Source of the DNA: a virus
Length of the DNA: 23,203 nt
Reading direction: 5' to 3' (one strand)
Virus record (IMG/VR): IMGVR_UViG_3300027976_000231
Span: 1-23,203 of that record
The position numbers were made by a program, and so were the translations under genes. Numbering within the stretch: position 1 is the first letter of the stretch; each line of letters opens with the position of its first letter. The notes under the pieces are model-generated. The model was not told where the DNA came from. It was given only the letters and a program-made list of their open reading frames with translations, and made no database searches. Positions 21,119 through 23,203 of the stretch are shown piece after piece.

Positions 21119-21124
21119 TAGTAT
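21119..21124 (+). promoter_or_regulatory. Candidate -10 box for leaderless resolvase mRNA
   Basis: TAGTAT, then 6 bases (GTTTCC), then ATG 21131, with no Shine-Dalgarno. It sits right after the previous stop. Confidence 0.45.
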
Positions 21125-21130
21125 GTTTCC

Positions 21131-21649
21131 ATGAACATAAACTACGTCATGGCAATTGATCCGGGCAAAGCTACCGGCGTTTGCATCGGTCGATATTCGA
21201 TCCAGGACCCACTTCAGGTTATCTTTACCGAGATCGTTAGCGGTGGCACCTACGGGTTTGCCGAGTGGTTGTTCAAAACCCAAGACGGCAAGACCATCAT
21301 TGAGAATGATTGCTCTTACAACCTCCCCGAAGAGTACGAAGAGATCGACTACCACCTTGACGTGGTGTGTGAAAACTTCAAACTTCGAGGTGGCAACTTC
21401 ATTCCAGACCTAGAGCCATTGCGGATCGAGGGAGTCGTGATGGATCACTTTGGCAACATTGTGAACTGGCACTCTCCGGCCGACAAGTCTATGGTCGGTG
21501 ACGACTTCCTCAAGAAGCACGGTCTATGGCTGACCGGCAAGGACGTTGACCACGAGGACGCTCGCGACGCGAACGACGCAACTATTCACCTATTTGCGCA
21601 CGCAATGCGGATACGGCATATCCCCACACTTGAGGCATACTGGCGGTAG
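21131..21649 (+). CDS. RuvC-like Holliday junction resolvase/nuclease
   Basis: 172 residues with an RNase H-like fold: first strand VMAIDPGKATGVCIG with catalytic Asp10, Glu81 in DVVCENF, and the C-terminal helix DVDHEDARDANDATIHLFAHA supplying Asp143, Asp146 or Asp149. This is the RuvC acid pattern. It probably resolves branched DNA before packaging and so links the recombination module to the terminase. Length is typical of RuvC. Actinophages often carry such a gene near the end of the replication region. Confidence 0.85.
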   Translation: MNINYVMAIDPGKATGVCIGRYSIQDPLQVIFTEIVSGGTYGFAEWLFKTQDGKTIIENDCSYNLPEEYEEIDYHLDVVCENFKLRGGNFIPDLEPLRIEGVVMDHFGNIVNWHSPADKSMVGDDFLKKHGLWLTGKDVDHEDARDANDATIHLFAHAMRIRHIPTLEAYWR

Positions 21650-21891
21650 TCAAGCGCATACAAATTGCAGCGCACTTCGGCTCTGTGACGCCGATCGCGG
21701 AGCTTTTCGACAGCACTTAGGTATGAATTGTATACAGATAATTTTATGTGCATACGAACAGAATGTGGCTCTAAGAGCATCCATATATATATAAAAACGT
21801 GTGTTTATGTTTGTATGGACAGAATGGCGTGTCGCAACATCAAAACTCTGACCGCGGATAATATGGTGGCATTGAGTGATATGGAGATGCA
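21650..21891 (+). other. Spacer with AT-rich tract and possible leader ORF
   Basis: 242 bases without a clear gene. Positions 21724-21800 are AT-rich, with GATAAT and TATATATATAAAA as possible promoter elements. The phrase ACAGAATGTGGC near 21759 is partly repeated as ACAGAATGGCGT near 21819. A 26-codon ORF (21815-21895) ends in an ATGA overlap with the next gene but has no ribosome site; it may be a leader peptide or chance. Confidence 0.4.
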
Positions 21892-22089
21892 ATGAACCAA
21901 AGAGTTGAAGAAGCGTGGACTGAATACCAGTTTGGCAAGATGGTTGACCCTGTGCACAGATATGAGCACGACGACAAGGCAATTTTCAACGCCGGTTGGG
22001 AAGCGGCCCAAAAGAAGCCGAACCCTGCACATAGGGAATCGGTCTGGGTCTCAGTCCCCGTCGCAATCGAGGACGACCCAGAGCAGTAG
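21892..22089 (+). CDS. Hypothetical protein, 65 residues, last gene of the rightward unit
   Basis: ATG 21892 with GGAG 7 bases upstream. It has a helical N-terminus (MNQRVEEAWTEYQFGKMV), then FNAGWEAAQKKPN, then a short acidic strand-rich end. The FxAGWEAA phrase is common in small phage proteins of unknown function. A strong terminator follows 11 bases after the stop. Confidence 0.7.
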   Translation: MNQRVEEAWTEYQFGKMVDPVHRYEHDDKAIFNAGWEAAQKKPNPAHRESVWVSVPVAIEDDPEQ

Positions 22090-22099
22090 GCTATACAAC

Positions 22100-22127
22100 A
22101 AAAAGCCCCGGTTGCCCGGGGCTTTTT
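22100..22127. terminator. Strong bidirectional intrinsic terminator
   Basis: AAAAAGCCCCGG, loop TTGC, CCGGGGCTTTTT: seven G-C pairs extended by A-T pairs, with T-runs on both strands. It ends the rightward operon (stop at 22089) and the leftward holin operon (stop at 22157), which converge here. Confidence 0.95.
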
Positions 22128-22156
22128 GCTTTAGGGGGAATCACCAGCCTTTCGGT

Positions 22157-22366
22157 CTATACGGACTTAGGCTCTCTGTCGTACTGAAGTACGGACGTAA
22201 GTAGTGACATAAGTGTTGCTAGTGCTGCGACACCCAGGGTTTGAGCAAAGTCAATATCAATAATTGACAACGCTGCGCTCGCCGTAATTACACCGAGCAT
22301 TGTCTGTGCGAAAGTTTTCAACGCACGTTCTGTTGCATAAGCGTGAAACTGCTTAATCTTTTCCAT
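22157..22366 (-). CDS. Holin, r1t type
   Basis: 69 residues. MEKIKQFHAYATERALKTFAQTML, followed by two hydrophobic segments (about 17-36 and 41-60) separated by SIIDIDFAQTLG, matches the r1t-type holin family of actinophages, which makes the membrane pores that trigger lysis. The ribosome site GGAAGGAAAA lies upstream and the start overlaps the previous gene by 14 bases. The C-terminus is short and charged (QYDREPKSV). No endolysin gene is adjacent in this window. Confidence 0.88.
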   Translation of the reverse strand: MEKIKQFHAYATERALKTFAQTMLGVITASAALSIIDIDFAQTLGVAALATLMSLLTSVLQYDREPKSV

Positions 22367-22577
22367 CGGGATTTTCCTTCCATAGTTTTGTATCTTCGTA
22401 TGCTGCGAAACCAGTATACGCGGTCAGCACGATGCTGATCAAAGACACTCCACCAATAACCATCTGCGATCCGACCTGGGTATCCGTCAGATAAGTGATC
22501 GCACCAAAGACAATCATGCCCGCACCGAGAGTGTACGATGCGTAGATGAGCCTGCGACGATGCTTCCAGCTGGGCAT
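22353..22577 (-). CDS. Two-span membrane protein, holin partner (putative)
   Basis: 74 residues. A basic start (MPSWKHRRRLIYASY) precedes membrane segments near 10-30 and 38-58, then a charged tail (YEDTKLWKENPDGKD). It overlaps the holin downstream and the tiny basic ORF upstream (TAATG). Actinophages commonly pair a holin with a second small membrane protein that tunes or antagonises it; that role is inferred from position and topology. Confidence 0.75.
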   Translation of the reverse strand: MPSWKHRRRLIYASYTLGAGMIVFGAITYLTDTQVGSQMVIGGVSLISIVLTAYTGFAAYEDTKLWKENPDGKD

Positions 22578-22618
22578 TAGTATCCCGGCTTCTTCTTGGG
22601 TTTCTTTTTACCTGGCAT
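22577..22618 (-). CDS. 13-residue basic micro-ORF
   Basis: MPGKKKPKKKPGY, ending in TAATG, where the stop shares bases with the ATG of the membrane-protein gene. Its start lies inside the Cys-rich micro-ORF. Such a short frame would be dismissed alone, but it is one link in an overlapping chain of five. It may be a coupling leader or a tiny basic peptide. Confidence 0.4.
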   Translation of the reverse strand: MPGKKKPKKKPGY

Positions 22619-22664
22619 TTTCACAACGCTGACATCTTGGGTCGCAATCGCAACAACCGTTCAT
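22608..22664 (-). CDS. 18-residue Cys-rich micro-ORF
   Basis: MNGCCDCDPRCQRCENAR: five cysteines in 18 residues, a possible metal-binding or disulfide-bonded peptide. It begins in an ATGA overlap with the previous micro-ORF and overlaps the next by 11 bases. Cysteine density this high is unlikely for a random frame. Confidence 0.45.
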   Translation of the reverse strand: MNGCCDCDPRCQRCENAR

Positions 22665-22741
22665 TGACATGATTCGCAATTTAGTGCCTCCATAGGGTCG
22701 AGTGGGACCGAATATCCGTCTACAAAGTCATTTTCATTCAT
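22661..22741 (-). CDS. 26-residue acidic micro-ORF, first of the lysis operon
   Basis: MNENDFVDGYSVPLDPMEAL followed by NCESCQ. The VDG-VPLDPM-x-L-CESCQ phrase resembles small uncharacterised ORFs I recall near actinophage lysis or structural genes. It has no Shine-Dalgarno; TAAAAT lies exactly 6 bases before ATG 22741. Its stop overlaps the next micro-ORF start (ATGA). Confidence 0.5.
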   Translation of the reverse strand: MNENDFVDGYSVPLDPMEALNCESCQ

Positions 22742-22747
22742 TATTCC

Positions 22748-22753
22748 ATTTTA
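22748..22753 (-). promoter_or_regulatory. Candidate -10 box for the leaderless lysis-operon mRNA
   Basis: Read leftwards, TAAAAT (five of six consensus bases), 6 bases (GGAATA), then ATG 22741. It lies in the 57-base divergent gap with the exonuclease gene. Confidence 0.52.
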
Positions 22754-22784
22754 CCATTTCGAGTGCTACTTTAATGTTTCGTGA

Positions 22785-22790
22785 TAGGCT
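22785..22790 (+). promoter_or_regulatory. Weak candidate -10 box for the exonuclease gene
   Basis: TAGGCT, 8 bases before ATG 22799, with TGA directly in front. It fits TAnnnT and a nearly leaderless start, but is the least convincing of the set. Confidence 0.3.
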
Positions 22791-22798
22791 CATGAATT

Positions 22799-23203
22799 AT
22801 GAAAATACTAGCCTGGGATATCGAGCTCACACCGATGACGGTTTACTCCTGGTCGCTCTGGCCAAACTTCATTCCGATTCAGCAGATACAAAAAACCCAA
22901 GAGGTCATGTGCTTTGGCGCACGGTGGTACGGCGAGAAGAACGTGGAGTTCAAGTCCACACACCACCACAGCAAGAAGGAAATGCTCGAAAGCATTCACG
23001 CTCTACTCGACGAGGCCGATGCGGTCATGTCCTGGAACGGCCAGTCGTTTGATACCAAGCACATCAACCGTGAGTTTCTGGAGGCGGGTATGCAACCGCC
23101 CTCTCCGTACAAAGAGATAGACCTAATGCGCGTCACCAAGAGCCGGTTCAAAATGGCGTCAAACAAGCTCGATCACGTTTCTCAAATCCTCGGCGTGGGC
23201 AAG
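22799..23203 (+). CDS. DnaQ/RNase H-like 3'-5' exonuclease, 3' end outside window
   Basis: 135 codons visible. MKILAWDIEL gives the metal-binding Asp7 and Glu9 of the DEDD exonuclease superfamily; VMSWNGQSFDTKHINREFL (77-95) supplies the second motif (WNGxxFD, Asp85), and YKEIDLM follows. It could be the proofreading domain of a phage DNA polymerase or a separate exonuclease; the visible part does not decide. The start lacks a Shine-Dalgarno. It is divergent from the lysis operon. Confidence 0.8.
   Translation, partial: MKILAWDIELTPMTVYSWSLWPNFIPIQQIQKTQEVMCFGARWYGEKNVEFKSTHHHSKKEMLESIHALLDEADAVMSWNGQSFDTKHINREFLEAGMQPPSPYKEIDLMRVTKSRFKMASNKLDHVSQILGVGK

Noticed and set aside
1-23203. Integrase, excisionase, immunity repressor or toxin-antitoxin pair
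   Set aside because: None recognised in any frame; temperate lifestyle cannot be claimed from this window.

Overview
The window is a piece of a double-stranded DNA tailed-phage genome, or of a prophage, most likely infecting an actinobacterium. Phage hallmarks are a small and a large terminase subunit, a portal, a capsid protease/scaffold protein, a holin, a recombination and replication module, and tightly packed overlapping genes. The actinobacterial assignment rests on two WhiB-like iron-sulfur proteins, an r1t-type holin, an MSMEG_6728-type pyrimidine-dimer-glycosylase relative, and candidate leaderless promoters of the kind common in that phylum. Base composition looks close to half G+C, which is low for a soil actinophage and would suit a freshwater or marine host; that point is inference. 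No integrase, repressor or endolysin is visible, so lifestyle cannot be judged.

Layout. Positions 1-5894 read leftwards (minus strand): a 40-residue membrane peptide and a coiled-coil protein, then terminase small and large subunits, portal, capsid protease with a probable nested scaffold, and the start of a DUF2190-type head protein cut by the window edge. Positions 5895-6301 are a non-coding repeat-rich block with two tandem 26-bp units, two 17-bp boxes and a terminator. A further minus gene (6302-6658) has a good sigma-70-like promoter and faces an AT-rich divergent control region (6659-6943).

Positions 6944-22089 read rightwards. First comes a run of small, mostly unrecognised early genes joined by ATGA or TAATG overlaps, including three cysteine-rich putative zinc proteins, two single-span membrane peptides and an Api92-like protein. 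Then come an SNF2-type helicase, WhiB, ERF annealing protein, a RecB/Cas4-like nuclease, SSB, tRNA-Asn, a second WhiB, and a large primase-helicase: a complete replication/recombination module. A sirtuin and a DNA-modification island follow. The island holds a Mom-like adenine-modification protein enclosed by fragments of DNA methyltransferase genes and by two nested pairs of direct repeats. After a few more genes (a four-span membrane protein, a RuvC-like resolvase) the rightward unit ends at a strong bidirectional terminator (22100-22127).

Right of that terminator a short leftward operon carries three tiny overlapping ORFs, a two-span membrane protein and a holin. The window ends inside a rightward DnaQ-like exonuclease gene.

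The most unusual signals are: (1) genes lacking a Shine-Dalgarno sequence carry a TAnnnT hexamer placed 6 or 7 bases before the ATG, which predicts leaderless mRNAs at terminase, protease, portal, sirtuin, RuvC and the lysis operon; (2) the repeat-flanked Mom island with methyltransferase debris; (3) a complete phage sirtuin; (4) a cascade of 26-, 18- and 13-codon overlapping micro-ORFs ahead of the holin.
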